From contig NC_047071.1 in assembly GCF_902459465.1 (NCBI RefSeq), forward strand, positions 9,812,002-9,876,001: a stretch of 64,000 nt of DNA, in the 5' to 3' direction. The stretch's first letter is position 1; each line of letters starts with the position of its first letter. Below are positions 30,315 through 42,564 of this stretch, in pieces. The notes under the pieces were generated by a model. It searched no databases. It was not told where the DNA came from and was given only the letters and a program-made list of their open reading frames with translations. This DNA is from Asterias rubens. Its lineage: Eukaryota > Echinodermata > Asteroidea > Forcipulatida > Asteriidae. The position numbers and the translations under genes were made by a program.

Positions 30315-32018
30315 CAATATACCCATAACTTCGAACGGACACCTTGTAGAGGATGTCACAACGTCAAATGAAGACCTGTCACTAATTGGGCTAAGAGTTG
30401 TGAGTAATGGCACTTGTTGTCAGCAATGATTGACCTATATGCAGATGTTTACCAGCCAGTAGCATACACAATTGTATTGTCACAATCATTCAAGTAATAC
30501 ATGAGTGAACTGTTCTCCCGGAATTTTCGTACGAATTTTCCAGCAGTTATCTTATAGCTACTAAGGGTGACACGAACCATGTGGTTTCCAAATGGCTTCT
30601 TCTGTGTACTTTGGCTGTAAGCAGTGCCCTAATTGTTTATTTTGATGACTTGATTGAGATGGTGTTGCAACCAGGAGCTTCATGTACATTTAGGTCCGGG
30701 CTACATTTATGTACATGTTTGGGGCTACATTTAGGTCCGGGCTACATTTAGGGCATGTTTGGGGCTACATTTAGGTCCGGGCTACATTTAGGGCTCGGGC
30801 TACAATATGGTGCCGCACACACGCTACTATAAACAGTTAAACAATCCCGTTCTCTTATTCTCTTCTTTGGTTCAACCCCTGTGTCTGCGTTGCTGTATTT
30901 GTACATTTTGTCATTTACTCAAATACATGTATTTATTAGTGTCTGGAACTATGTATTATACGACCTTCGTACTTTACTGCCATTGACTCGTCACGGTAGT
31001 ACTGTTAAATGTTGATATTTCTGAAATGTAACTGTTCGATAGTTATTATTGAATCTATAATAAATATGCAGGGTCAATATCAATTTTAAGATCCTTAATT
31101 TTCCAAATACATAGATTCTTTAGGAAAGTGGGGACTATTTGAAATTATCCAACCTCGCTTTAAATTGTTGTAAGTTGTCATGTGGTTGATACCCCTCGAG
31201 TGCACTCTTGTCACTATCCTTAACATTTCAATGACGTCACATTTCACATGTGGTCTGACAATTTTTGTCAGGAGATTGCTGAGTTCTATCCTGATTTTTG
31301 ATGGTATTCAATCTAAACGGCATCGAGTTTGTCCTTCTGACCTGCGCACTAGTTCCTCTTTATTAGTATTTGAATTGCGATGACGTCGTGTTTCAAATTT
31401 CGCGCTGACAATGTATCAAATAATATGGCATGAATTACTCCATTATAAATTGAGGTAAAAAACTGTAACTTTTCCCGTATTTTAGTCAATATGTAAAAAT
31501 TAGGCATCACAAAACTAAATTGACGTTGGGTCCCCGCTGTAAAGATAACCGATTATGTAGCACCCTGCGATGCGATGTGCACAGCCGTGGCATGGGCATA
31601 CATAGTGTACATTTTAAATCATAATATTTATATGTGCCTTGTTTATAATGCTTTATAAGAATTCCATACTACGTCTCACGCTACACACTTGAATTATTAA
31701 TGTTAGCTACAACACTGTTACTTAAACAAATAATAAAGTTTGGTAAAAACCCTGGAGAGCGCACCTATAGTTTGCGCACGTGGAGTCGGTGCTGGGTGAT
31801 TGCAGTCCCTATGAGGTTTTTCGCACATAATAGTTGAGTTCAGAATGTGGAACAATTTTTTTTGTTATGCTTTTTCTAACTTTCTATGGTTGCTGTAAGA
31901 ATCCTGAGGAGATGTTGGATGGTATTTATTTAAGTTTGGAAGAAAATATTTAAAACACCCTTTCTACCATTAAAAACCTGTATAGGGACAGCAATCTCCA
32001 AGACAGGCACTTTTAACC
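30315..32018. other. Intergenic, with a short tandem repeat
   Basis: At 30689-30805 GGCTACATTTAGGTCCGG is repeated about three times with a 45-50-bp period. No gene seen in the rest. Confidence 0.6.
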
Positions 32019-32650
32019 AGCTCAATCAATCAATCAACGTCGTACGCCACTGGCGCCTTGACGACTATGACTGCGCAACACCATTGGAGATTTTGCCGGC
32101 TGTTTCTTTGGAGGGATGGACGAGCGGGCCGCCGCCTCGTCAACCAGAGTGTCTGCTGTGGAGCCCGTCCAACGGCGTAGGCCATCTACCCAGCGAAACT
32201 GAGGCCTCCCTGGGGTGCATCGTGACCCGGTTGGCTGTCCGTTGACCAGAGTTGTGTGGTTCGTGTGGCGTTGGAAGTGACCAAGCCACGCCCATTGTTG
32301 ATTCATCAGGGTGGCCTGTGTGAGTTGCCAACGGTCGCCAATTCTTTGCTCGAGTTCCTGGTTCGAGACAAAGTCGCTCCATATGATACCAAGCAGTTTC
32401 CTCCACATAGTTCTGCCAAACGCATCTATGGCTTTCCCACTGTTGACAGACACTGTCCATGTCGACGCGCCATACAACATCTTGGAGAGAATGAGAGCTC
32501 TCGCGAGATGGAGTTTGGTTTCAGTGCGGATGCGGGGTTTCTTGAGGTAAACGCAGGTGTTCAGGGCGCTTTTCGCTATGGCGATGCGACTGCGAATCTC
32601 GAAGCTGTATTTTCCTAACCCCAGGCTAAATTGGGCGCCAAAGTCTGCGA
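32019..32650 (-). pseudogene. LINE 3' end: reverse transcriptase C-terminus
   Basis: The minus-strand frame gives IRSRIAIAKSAL…LHLARALILSKMLYG, TMWRKLLGIIWSD, QELEQRIGDRW, WAWLGHFQRH and CTPGRPQFRWVDGLRRW. This is the post-catalytic region of non-LTR retrotransposon reverse transcriptases ('…LLYG.E.W', 'R.LRWLGH', 'GRP…W.D'). The (TTGA)n-like tail at 32019-32036 marks the 3' end. 5'-truncated, as is usual for LINE copies; the catalytic core is missing. Confidence 0.8.
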
Positions 32651-33039
32651 TTCAACTTTGAGGTGTTGATAGATGCCCCAGTACAAGAGAAACTGAAATA
32701 GCATGTCCGGTGGTTTTTTGTTTTGTTTCTTCTCCAGATGTGGCAGATTAAAAACCAATAAGTCGGGGACAGCTGTCACTGTGGTGACTTCATCCAGTGT
32801 AATAATTTGGCATATGCGGATGTCAGTACATAGTTAATGTTTCCGTCTGGTCTGTGTTAAAGTGTGATGATGCATCGGGACGCTGACCCATTTCTTTCAT
32901 ATCCTTTCATTTGAGTGTTCCGTTTTACGCGCTCAACATTTTATCAATGGTTTAAGCGGTCATAATTTCTCAACAATTGTCTTCCAAGCAAACTGATGGA
33001 GCAGGATACCAATCAAAGACGATTGTGGAAGAGTATTTT

Positions 33040-33128
33040 TTGCTGGTAACCTTTATCTTGTAGGCCAAATTTGTTTATTATGCTTAGCTACTTTCTTTAT
33101 TTGTAGCAGCTCTATGAAATAGGACCCT
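33040..33128. mobile_element. End of palindromic element (family shared with 59.3 and 60.6 kb)
   Basis: Ends GCAGCTCTATGAAATAGGACC after TATGCTTAGCTA; compare 59265-59460 and 60588-60784. Only one end is clear. Confidence 0.5.
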
Positions 33129-33349
33129 GTCCATGACAACATTGTTTGTTTTGATATTTATATTGTGTTGACTGTCAACAGAAATAAGCAAAAGCAGAAC
33201 AAGTGCGAAAACTAATATCGCACACTTTTAAATAAAAGTGCTTGTCAACCCACCACTTAATACCATAAGATTCTGGTTGGGGGAAATAAGCACTCCGCAA
33301 TATTGAACCTCACACCAGTATACAAATCAAAAAGCTTCTGTCATCTCGC

Positions 33350-33722
33350 TTAAAGGCAGTGGACACTATTGGTAATTGTCAAATACTAGCCTTCACAGTT
33401 TGTGTATCTCAACATTTGCATAAAATAACAAACCTGTGAAAATTTGAGCTCAATCGGTCATCGGAGATAATGATGAAAGAAAAAACGAAAACACGAAGTT
33501 ATGTGCGTTTAGACGGTTGATTTCGAGACCTCAAGTTCTAAATCTGAGGTCTCGAAATCAAATTCGTGGAAAAATACTTCTTCCTCGAAAACTATGGCAT
33601 TTCAGAGGGAGCCGTTTCTCACAATGTTTTATACCATCAACCCTCCCCATGACTCATTACCAAGAAAGGTTTTATGCTAATAATTATTTTGAGTAATTAC
33701 CAATAGTGTCCACTGCCTTTAA
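33350..33722. mobile_element. Palindromic TTAA element, family 1
   Basis: Good copy: TTAA-AGGCAGTGGACACTATTGG … GTGTCCACTGCCT-TTAA, 373 bp, with the central GAGACCTCAAG / CTGAGGTCTCG hairpin. Confidence 0.9.
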
Positions 33723-34164
33723 GGAACTAGAACGTGAAAAATAATATTAAAACAATATTCAAACAAGGAAGTAATTTTTATTTTCTGTGGACATTTATGT
33801 TGTGTCCTAGTGTCATATAACAGTTTATTCTAACTTTTAAGGCTATTTTTATCCTTTTTCGGGGGTCTTAACATTAAAGTGACAACATAACTTTGTCAGA
33901 GTGATGATAAAGTTAAACAAGAGGGGTACCTAAACCTGGAAACTGATCGCTTTAAAAAAAACAAAAAAACATAAACATTTCACAACACTACTTTAGTGTC
34001 GTTAAAGTGACAAAATTGGCTGTTTAAAGACATTGATTAAAGTGACAAACCCAAACAACAGCTAGGCAAAAATTTTCAGTTCATGTTTTCACTGAGCAAA
34101 CAACACTACTTTACACTCCTAAGAAGGTGACAGCCCTTTAGTTTGCACGTGGCTCTATCACTGG

Positions 34165-34540
34165 CGGTTAAAGGCACCGGACTCATCAAGCTCTGGTGTT
34201 CCTGATCAGCAGACATGTGTGGGTTCGAGTCCCAGTCGCGACACCTTTAACCTGAAGAGACACTTGTCTCGTCCTTCGGATGGGACGTAAAGCAGTTGGT
34301 TCCGTGTTTTTCTGCAACGCATACATAAAAGGACACAATACACTTATCGAACAGAGAAGGAGTTCGCCCCGGTGTTCCTGGTCTGATTGGCTGCCTATTG
34401 TACACAGCACATTGTAATCCATCGGGTGCTACCTCATAATTCAAATGTACAGTCCCACATACCTTGCAGGAAAATATAGTTTGTTGAAGCGCCCTGAGCG
34501 TCACATGAGTGACGGATATAAGCGCTAAATAAGAGGCAAG
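34165..34540 (+). repeat. tRNA-derived SINE
   Basis: Starts with a tRNA-like head containing a perfect B box (GGGTTCGAGTCCC at about 34214). It continues with GTCCTTCGGATGGGACGTAA, a motif I remember from SINE bodies of many marine invertebrates. It ends in a tail with GCGCCCTGAG…TATAAGCGC. Not a functional tRNA gene. Confidence 0.7.
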
Positions 34541-35246
34541 ATTATTCTCATCGTCACACTATAGCCTCTCGCAGAAACAGGAACATGAGGATCACGACCT
34601 TATTATAAGTAGGTCACTCAACAATCTGTTCAACCTTCAAGGGAAACGGATAGTGAAATCAAAAGTTTTGTTAGAAATTTGAGCTTTGTTTCGCATGACA
34701 TTTCATCCACATGTTTATACTTATACTGGTTCTCTAAACAAAATGCATGTGATGGTTGACTATATCCCATTACCTCATAGTCTCATTTTCAGCCGCAACT
34801 GAATGTTATTGGTCGATGGAAAATCTCACACAGATTAATCTGTACCTTGGAAACAAGGACTGCAGTCTAAGGTGTCTTTTATTTTGCTTTCTATAGTCTG
34901 ATTAGTCTAGAATGGTAGTGTTAACCCAGTCAAATACTTTGTGTGCATTGTATGGATACATTGATACATTGTTGTCTCTCCCGGTGAGCTGATGGTTGTG
35001 AAACGAAGCAGACAAGGAAGGTTTGGTTTTGGAGTCTCGATCTCTGCAAAGGCACCATCAAGATTTGAGAATCTTGGTAAACTGTCGCACTTCACTCCTT
35101 GGCGCAAGTAACTTCCCACAAACCGAACAAAAAAAGATTGTTGCTATTCCTGATCGTGTGGGTAAAAACCGCCAAACATTGTTCCCCGACCTATATTGCA
35201 ACATTATCCTTAATCAGCCTTTACCACAAATATTGATCAACCAAGA

Positions 35247-36344
35247 ATGGAGAATGGCGACACAACGACACCGACCACGGCGAATTTTACACCGGGAACA
35301 ACTTTCGATGAAGATTTGACCACTGGTATGATGGATCGGAAGTCAACTGAAATGGAGTTCAGCTTCGAGGATCACACACAGCGAGCCATCGTCGGCAGTG
35401 TGTTCTGCCTCGTGGCCGCAGCAGGTCTGGTCGGAAACAGCTTGGTGATTATGGCCGTTGTCTTATCCCAGAAGCTTCAGACCCGCACCAATGCCTTCGT
35501 CGTCAACCTCGCCACAACCGACTTGATAACCTGTTTCGGTATCATCTTCAGTGCCGTGACGCTGTTCAGCAAGGCCGGGCTGCCCATACCAGAGTCCGTA
35601 TGCTCCATTGCGGGTGCTGTCACTTTTCTCGGCGGTGCATGCAGCATCCTGACATTGGCTGCAATTGCAGTTAACAGATTTGTGCTGATCACCAAGTCCC
35701 GTGAAACTTACTGGTCTATGTACACAACCAAGAAGACAGCGGCCATGTTGGTATTTATATGGGCGTACGCGTTGTCCGTTTGTAGTTTGCCATTCTTTGG
35801 GATTGGTAAATGGGGCTATTCGGACAGATACAAGTTCTGTATCAAAGACGACTCAGCCCCAAACAGTGGTCTATACTCTGTTTTATACTCGGCTCTTGTA
35901 TACCCCGTCCCCTTGATCATCTTGATCGTGTGTTACTACAGGATCTACCGCCACGTCACAAACCAGTTAAAGACATTGAAGGAGACTGGCATTGAGATGG
36001 ACAATACCTCAACGTCTTGTAGTGAGAGCATCAGAGAGCGCCACAGAGAACCAGTGAATTACAGCAACAGGCAGGTTGAGATCACCAAGAATCTCTTCTA
36101 CGTACTGTGCGCCTTTATCGTGTGTCTCGCCCCCTTCGCTGTAGCTCTGGCGATACATACAAGTGATCCGGCCATCCCGTGGACTGGGATGATTGCCTCC
36201 TTCAACAGCGCCGTCAACCCCGTCATTTACGGGGTGAAACACCCGCACTTCAAGGAGGTGTTCCGTCACATGCTCCGGTGTCGGTACCACATGATTCCGG
36301 AACCATCTCGCTTTCTCCAGAAGATGAGATCGCAATCGAACTAA
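35247..36344 (+). CDS. Class A GPCR, moody/Tre1-like, paralogue 2
   Basis: Intact, intronless, 365 residues. Start at 35247 (AAGAATGG, good context). N-terminus about 45 residues with an NFT glycosylation site. TM1 GNSLVIMAVVL; TM2 NLATTDLIT; cysteine at the top of TM3 (PESVCSIAG) and its partner in loop 2 (YKFCIKD); TM3 end VNRFVLI, replacing DRY with NRF; TM5 around PVPLIILIVCYY; TM6 CLAPFAVAL without the toggle tryptophan; TM7 FNSAVNPVIYG. The short C-tail has RHMLRCRYH with a possible palmitoylated cysteine. A cell-surface receptor expected to signal through G proteins. NRY/NRF variants are typical of moody/Tre1-type receptors. Flanked by a paralogue 4.9 kb upstream, one 9.4 kb downstream, and a PAN/fibrinogen gene starting only about 90 bp after its stop. 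Ligand unknown. Confidence 0.92.
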   Translation: MENGDTTTPTTANFTPGTTFDEDLTTGMMDRKSTEMEFSFEDHTQRAIVGSVFCLVAAAGLVGNSLVIMAVVLSQKLQTRTNAFVVNLATTDLITCFGIIFSAVTLFSKAGLPIPESVCSIAGAVTFLGGACSILTLAAIAVNRFVLITKSRETYWSMYTTKKTAAMLVFIWAYALSVCSLPFFGIGKWGYSDRYKFCIKDDSAPNSGLYSVLYSALVYPVPLIILIVCYYRIYRHVTNQLKTLKETGIEMDNTSTSCSESIRERHREPVNYSNRQVEITKNLFYVLCAFIVCLAPFAVALAIHTSDPAIPWTGMIASFNSAVNPVIYGVKHPHFKEVFRHMLRCRYHMIPEPSRFLQKMRSQSN

Positions 36345-36430
36345 TATTTTTGGATTCACACTTGATCACCGATGGACGCCACGAACTTTCCCCTTGTGCA
36401 TACAAACCCACTTTCTTTTTTAGTTTTGCA

Positions 36431-37393
36431 ATGTTTATTACCATGTTTATAACAAGAATTGCTGCAAGTTTCCTACCGGCAGACGGTTACGAGATCTCAT
36501 GTTCAATGTGTGAGTTATTGCCATGCTGATCCTCGGTGCCTATCAGTCAATTACAACATTGACACTCACTTGTGTGATCAGAATAATGCTACCAGTGCTC
36601 GGTATCCTGAAAACTTCATTACACACTATGGGAGTGTTTACTTTGATGCCGATGATAGACACGCCTCTCCTCTCTCTGCCTGACCCAAAGCCCTCTTCAC
36701 TACCTCATACACCAACCCCAACACAGCATAGTAACAGCAGTTGCAAGGAGCTACTTGAAGCAGGTCAAAGCGAGACTGGTATCTTCACAATAGTTCCCGC
36801 TGGCTTTAGTGATGGTCTGAGGGTGTGTTGCGACATGGAGACTGATGGCGGGGGATGGATCATCATCCAGAGGCGTCAAGACGGTAGCGTGGATTTCTAC
36901 CGCAACTGGATCGACTATCGTGTTGGTTTCGGTGACTTGAACGGTGAGTTCTGGCTCGGGAACGACAACCTCCGTAAGCTGACTGAGACTGTAGGAATGT
37001 GGCAGCTGAGATTTGACTTAGAAAACTGGTTTGGCGAGAAAGCATGGTCAGAACATGAAGGTTTCCGTATTTCTGGAGAAAACTTTCGGCTTAACGTGGA
37101 CTCTTACAATGAGAAAAGCCCTGCAGATTACTCTATCCTCTGTGTACTTGGCGCTAGTTGGCACGATGGCATGATGTTCTCCACGAAAAACAAGCAAAAT
37201 GACAAGAACAATTGTGCAGAAAGATTTCATTGGGCGTGGTGGTACGACGACTGTTGTATGTCCAATCTGAACGGTCGGTACTACGTAGGTGGGACGCTCG
37301 ATGGAGAGCGGGATGGTATACACTGACTGGAACACTTGGAACAGCACACAGTCACTGAAGATATGTGAGATGAAAATTCGTCTTATATCTTAA
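36431..37393 (+). pseudogene. PAN plus fibrinogen-domain protein, frame-broken
   Basis: Three consecutive parts lie in three different frames. (1) An ATG at 36431 starts a signal-peptide-like MFITMFITRIAASFLPADG. (2) From about 36484 a PAN/apple-type module reads RSHVQCVSYCHADPRCLSVN…THLCDQNNA…ITHYGSVYFD, until a stop at 36683. (3) From about 36735 a fibrinogen C-terminal domain reads GLRVCCDMETDGGGWIIIQR, GFGDLNGEFWLGNDNL, NCAERFHWAWWYDDCC and MSNLNGRYY, until a stop at 37326. The expected end (DWNTWNSTQSLKICEMKIR) follows one frame further on and stops at 37393. Each step is a +1 shift. An acceptor-like ACCGGCAG at 36483 might explain the first by splicing; no donor explains the second, which falls in a CT-rich run. 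Secreted lectin-like recognition protein by family. Pseudogene or assembly indels. Confidence 0.75.
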
Positions 37394-37411
37394 AAGCAAA
37401 ATTGAAAACAT

Positions 37412-37722
37412 TAAAGGCACTGTTGTACACGTTTGGTAATCGTCAAAGACCAGTGTTCTCACTTGGTGTATCCCATTATTTGCATACAATAACAAGCCTG
37501 TGAAAATCTGGGCTCAATCGGTCATCGAAGTTGCGAGAAAATGATGAAAGAAAAAAACACCCTTTTTGAACGAACATGTGTGCTATCAGATAGGAATAAC
37601 AGACTTCCAGCTATAGAAGTCTTTTATTATTTTAATGAAAAATTTACCTCTTTCTCAAAAACTACGTTACTTCAGAGGGAGTCGTTTCCCACAATGTTTT
37701 ATACTATCAACAGCACCAAGTA
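37412..37722. mobile_element. Diverged, truncated family 1 palindromic element
   Basis: Starts ATTAAAGGCACTG and follows the family 1 layout (…CCTGTGAAAATCTGGGCTCA…, ACTTCAGAGGGAG…). It lacks the right terminus; a poly-T run begins near 37737. Confidence 0.65.
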
Positions 37723-37817
37723 AGTTTTTAAGTTATTTTTTTTTTTTTTTTTTTTTTTTTGCAGCTTTAACTTCATTTATGTCTTGCTTCAATATCAAAA
37801 AAGGTTATTATCCACAG

Positions 37818-38212
37818 TTTAAAGACACTGGACACAATTATTGATAATTGTCACAGAAAGGTCCTCTCATTTGGTGTTTCTCAACATATTTATGCATAAA
37901 ATAACAAACCTGTAAAAATTTGAGCTCAGTTGGTCGTCGAAGTTGCGAGATAATAATTAAAGAAAAAACACCCTTGTCACACGAAGCTGTATGCTTTCAG
38001 ACGCTTGATTTCGATACCTCAATATCTATAAGGTCTCGAAATCAAACTCGTGGAAAACTATTTCTTTCTCGAAAACTACGTTACTTCAGAGGGAGGCGTT
38101 TCTCTCAATGTTTTTATTTACTATCAACAGCTCTCCATTACTCATTACAAAGTAAGGTGTTATGCTAATAATTATTTTGAGTATTTACCAATAATGTCCA
38201 GTGCCTTTAAGA
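37818..38212. mobile_element. Palindromic TTAA element, family 1 (diverged)
   Basis: Starts TTTAAAGACACTGGACAC and ends AATGTCCAGTGCCTTTAA. The 22-bp satellite starts within a few bases of its right end. Confidence 0.8.
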
Positions 38213-39982
38213 CAGTTTTTGAAAAGCACAGTTAATACTTGTGAAAAGCACAGTTATTACTTGTGAAAAGCACAGTTATTACTTGTGAAAAGCACAGTTA
38301 ATACTTGTGAAAAGCACAGTTATTACTTGTGAAAAGCACACTTAATACTTGTGAAAAGCACAGTTAATACTTGTGAAAAGCACAGTTATTACTTGTGAAA
38401 AGCACAGTTATTACTTGTGAAAAGCACAGTTAATACTTGTGAAAAGCACAGTTATTACTTGTGAAAAGCACAGTTATTACTTGTGAAAAGCACAGTTAAT
38501 ACTTGTGAAAAGCACAGTTATTACTTGTGAAAAGCACACTTAATACTTGTGAAAAGCACAGTTAATACTTGTGAAAAGCACAGTTATTACTTGTGAAAAG
38601 CACAGTTATTACTTGTGAAAAGCACAGTTAATACTTGTGAAAAGCACAGTTAATACTTGTGAAAAGCACAGTTAATACTTGTGAAAAGCACAGTTATTAC
38701 TTGTGAAAAGCACAGTTAATACTTGTGAAAAGCACAGTTATTACTTGTGAAAAGCACAGTTATTCCTTGTGAAAAGCACACTTAATACTTGTGAAAAGCA
38801 CAGTTAATACTTGTGAAAAGCACAGTTAATACTTGTGAAAAGCACAGTTATTACTTGTGAAAAGCACAGTTAATACTTGTGAAAAGCACAGTTATTACTT
38901 GTGAAAAGCACAGTTATTACTTGTGAAAAGCACAGTTAATACTTGTGAAAAGCACAGTTATTACTTGTGAAAAGCACAGTTATTACTTGTGAAAAGCACA
39001 GTTAATACTTGTGAAAAGCACAGTTATTACTTGTGAAAAGCACAGTTATTACTTGTGAAAAGCACAGTTATTACTTGTGAAAAGCACAGTTATTACTTGT
39101 GAAAAGCACAGTTATTACTTGTGAAAAGCACAGTTATTACTTGTGAAAAGCACAGTTAATACTTGTGAAAAGCACAGTTATTACTTGTGAAAAGCACAGT
39201 TAATACTTGTGAAAAGCACAGTTAATACTTGTGAAAAGCACAGTTATTACTTGTGAAAAGTACAGTTATTACTTGTGAAAAGCACAGTTATTACCTGTGA
39301 AAAGCACAGTTATTACTTGTGAAAAGCACAGTTATTACTTGTGAAAAGCACAGTTGATACTTGTGAAAAGCACAGTTATTACTTGTGAAAAGCACAGTTA
39401 TTACTTGTGAAAAGCACAGTTAATACTTGTGAAAAGCACAGTTATTACTTGTGAAAAGCACAGTTATTACTTGTGAAAAGCACAGTTAATACTTGTGAAA
39501 AGCACAGTTATTACTTGTGAAAAGCACAGTTATTACTTGTGAAAAGCACAGTTATTACTTGTGAAAAGCACAGTTATTACTTGTGAAAAGCACAGTTATT
39601 ACTTGTGAAAAGCACAGTTAATACTTGTGAAAAGCACAGTTAATACTTGTGAAAAGCACAGTTATTACTTGTGAAAAGCACAGTAATTACTTGTGAAAAG
39701 CACAGTTATTACTTGTGAAAAGCATAGTTATTACTTGTGAAAAGCACAGTTATTACTTGTGAAAAGCACTGTTAATACTTGTGAAAAGCACAGTTATTAC
39801 TTGTGAAAAGCACAGTTAATACTTGTGAAAAGCACAGTTATTACTTGTGAAAAGCACAGTTATTACTTGTGAAAAGCACAGTTATTACTTGTGAAAAGCA
39901 CAGTTAATACTTGTGAAAAGCACAGTTATTACTTGTGAAAAGCACAGTTATTACTTGTGAAAAGCACAGTTATTACTTGTGA
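38213..39982. repeat. 22-bp satellite, about 80 copies
   Basis: Unit GTGAAAAGCACAGTT(A/T)… TACTT, 22 bp, with remarkably little variation. Nearly all differences are one A/T site (GTTAATAC versus GTTATTAC). A rarer CACACTTAATAC form occurs near 38340, 38537 and 38780, spaced 9 and 11 units, which suggests a higher-order repeat in the left third. No open frame, because 22 is not a multiple of three. Confidence 0.97.
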
Positions 39983-41455
39983 ACCGGTTATTTGTGGCAA
40001 GCAGGCGAGTAAAAGAGTTTTACGAATTCAAGACGAAACATTCTTACCGTTTGGAAGTTAACTACTGTTTCTAGCTTTGTTTCTATTGACATCAAAAACA
40101 ATAACAAATTATTGGATTTGTACGACAAATCACTTTGTCAAATTGACTTAAAGTTCATAATCATTTTGCTTACTAGGCGAAAGACAGTCTTTCAAATTTG
40201 TAGAGTTTTTTAATCTTCAAACTTGTTTACATAATCAGTTTTGCACGATGTGAATAATGTATGCTGTCAAGCAGTAGTGAGTATAACACGCACTTTATTT
40301 TAGCAATCTTGACCTTTTACCAGAATAGTCTACATAATACATAAGTGTACAATATAAGTGCACAATGTAAGTGTTAACAAAAGTTGTCAAAAAAACTAAA
40401 AATCTGGGGGAAAAAAACTGGAAAAAACCCGTTTTTATACCATTTGAAAGCACCAAACAACTACCACGTGGTTTTTACCCATGGGTATAAAGTACGGTTC
40501 ATACTTCATGCGAATGTGACACTCAATTTTGACGTTATATTTTTATTTTCGCTATGAATGTTTCGCAGGAGTTGAGCACAATTTAAGCTGATTCAAATTA
40601 CTCGTTGCGAGCTGGTGACGACAAAAATCGTATCGCATTCGAATTCACAAGAAGTGGGCCTTACTCGAGAACGCATCATTAGCAATTTCAAGTGTACATA
40701 ATCATCGTTCCTGCTATACTGTATTACATCATAATGAAACACTATGTATAAAATCGTTCAAACCGGAAACTACATGTTCCACTGAGTTTTATTTCCGAGT
40801 GGTAAGGTGACAAAGCACCAGTCTGCTTCTCCGTCTGCCTCTTTGTGTATCTGTCATGGTATCTGTATAACTTCAGTAGTGAGGCTTATCTTATATCCCT
40901 AAGCCTGTAGCCTGGAATCCAACCCCAAACGAAAATAAAGAGAGATTTTGGTTATACTGAAATACCTTAATCAAAACAAAAACACATTTTCCTTGCCACA
41001 GGGTCAAGTTTACCTTGCGATTTACTAAAAAAAAAGTAGGCATGCTCTTTTCGTGGTAAAATGTTGCACGTATGACGTAATTGGGTAAAATGCTCCTCGT
41101 GGAAACATTTTACCAATAATTCGAAGTGTGGATTACACACGGACGTACATACAAGTCGCAGGCATAAGTCACAATCAAAGATGGATGGGGTGGACGTATA
41201 ATCTGATGTCGCAAGTCGTTGATGGCTGATGTTCATTTAATGGCTTTATTGCTGTTAATCTGTTTGAGGTTTGCCTATACCACATCCAAAACTGACATTT
41301 CTTCACCCATGTCTACGAGAGTATCTTCCGGTGTATGGTTCTTTCGAAAAAGACGAAAAGGAACAAAAAAGTAACATGTTGCGTTTCTAAGCGACCATTG
41401 TAATCTTGACAAGTTGTATGCGCAAAGAGAAAGTCGGATTTGTTTTAAGTGCTGC
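39983..41455. other. No gene seen
   Basis: Single-copy-looking AT-rich DNA after the satellite. An open frame at 40967-41236 (minus) has no family features. Confidence 0.4.
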
Positions 41456-41834
41456 TTAACGGCAGTGGACACTATTGATAAATGTCAAAGACTAGCCGTC
41501 ACAGTTGGTGTATCTCAACATATGCATAAAACAACTAACCTGTGAAAATTTGAGCTCAATCGGTCATCAAAGTTGCGAGATAATAATGAAAGAAGAAAAC
41601 ACCCTAGTCACACGAAGTTGTGTGCGTTTAGATGGTTGATTTCGAGACCTCCTAAATCTGAGGTCTCGAAATCAAATTCGTTGAAAATTACTTCTTTCTC
41701 GAAAACTATGGCACTTCAGAGGGAGCACGTTTCTCACAATATTTTATACCAACAACTCCCCATTACTCGTCACCAACAAATGTTTTATGCCAATAATTAT
41801 TTTGAGTAACTACCAATAGTGTCCACTGCCTTGA
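41456..41834. mobile_element. Palindromic TTAA element, family 1
   Basis: TTAA-CGGCAGTGGACACTATTG … AGTGTCCACTGCC-TTGA; the right TTAA has mutated. Full length. Followed by GCCCTGGCGGCCTTACACTT (41851), which is also found at about 3126. Confidence 0.85.
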
Positions 41835-42255
41835 AATGTGTTACAAGCTTGCCCTGGCGGCCTTACACTTTCGTACTTTATACAGATAAAGAGTCCTTTC
41901 TATGAGGCTACGTTATAAGCTTGATATGAAACGACCGGCGCACATTTCCAGCGATTTTCAACACACTGAATAACAAGGTGGATGCATAATGTGAAAACTG
42001 TTTCCAGAAATTTTCGAGGCATTGTAAGTAAGCATGGAAAGCAGTGCGTGTTTATACCAAACGCTTCCAAAAAGCTCTAAAGTATATTATATGGGACACG
42101 GTGGGTGCGTTTCCGAGCTGATGCCAAAAGCCGTATAGAAATGATGGGTACAGATCAAAGCCGTTTTCAATTCATTAACTATGTTCTAAACCTGAATAAT
42201 TCACCAATACAAACTAAGGTGCAAATTTAAAAACTTTAACAAAGTGCACCCAGTT

Positions 42256-42564
42256 TAAAGGAACACGTTGCCTTGGATCGGTCGAGTTGGTCTTTGAAAA
42301 GCGTTTGTAACCGTTTGTTATAAAATGCATATGATTAGAAAGATATTTTAAAAGTAGAATATAATGATCCACACAAGTATGACTTCCATAAATGGCCGAT
42401 CTTGTTAGTTCGCAAAGTAAAAATGAAAACCACGCATTTTCGAGGCAAATTTTTTATCATACTCTACTTTTAAAATATCTTTCTAATCATATGCATTTTA
42501 TAACACGGTTACAAACGCTTTTCAAAGACCAACTAAACCGATCCAATGCAACGTGTTACTTTAA
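42256..42564. mobile_element. Palindromic TTAA element, family 2 (complete)
   Basis: Starts TTTAAAGGAACACGTTGCC and ends GCAACGTGTTACTTTAAA. The arms contain GGATCGGTCGAGTTGGTC / GACCAACTAAACCGATCC and TTTTAAAAGTAGAATATAAT with its inverse. No coding capacity. Confidence 0.85.
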
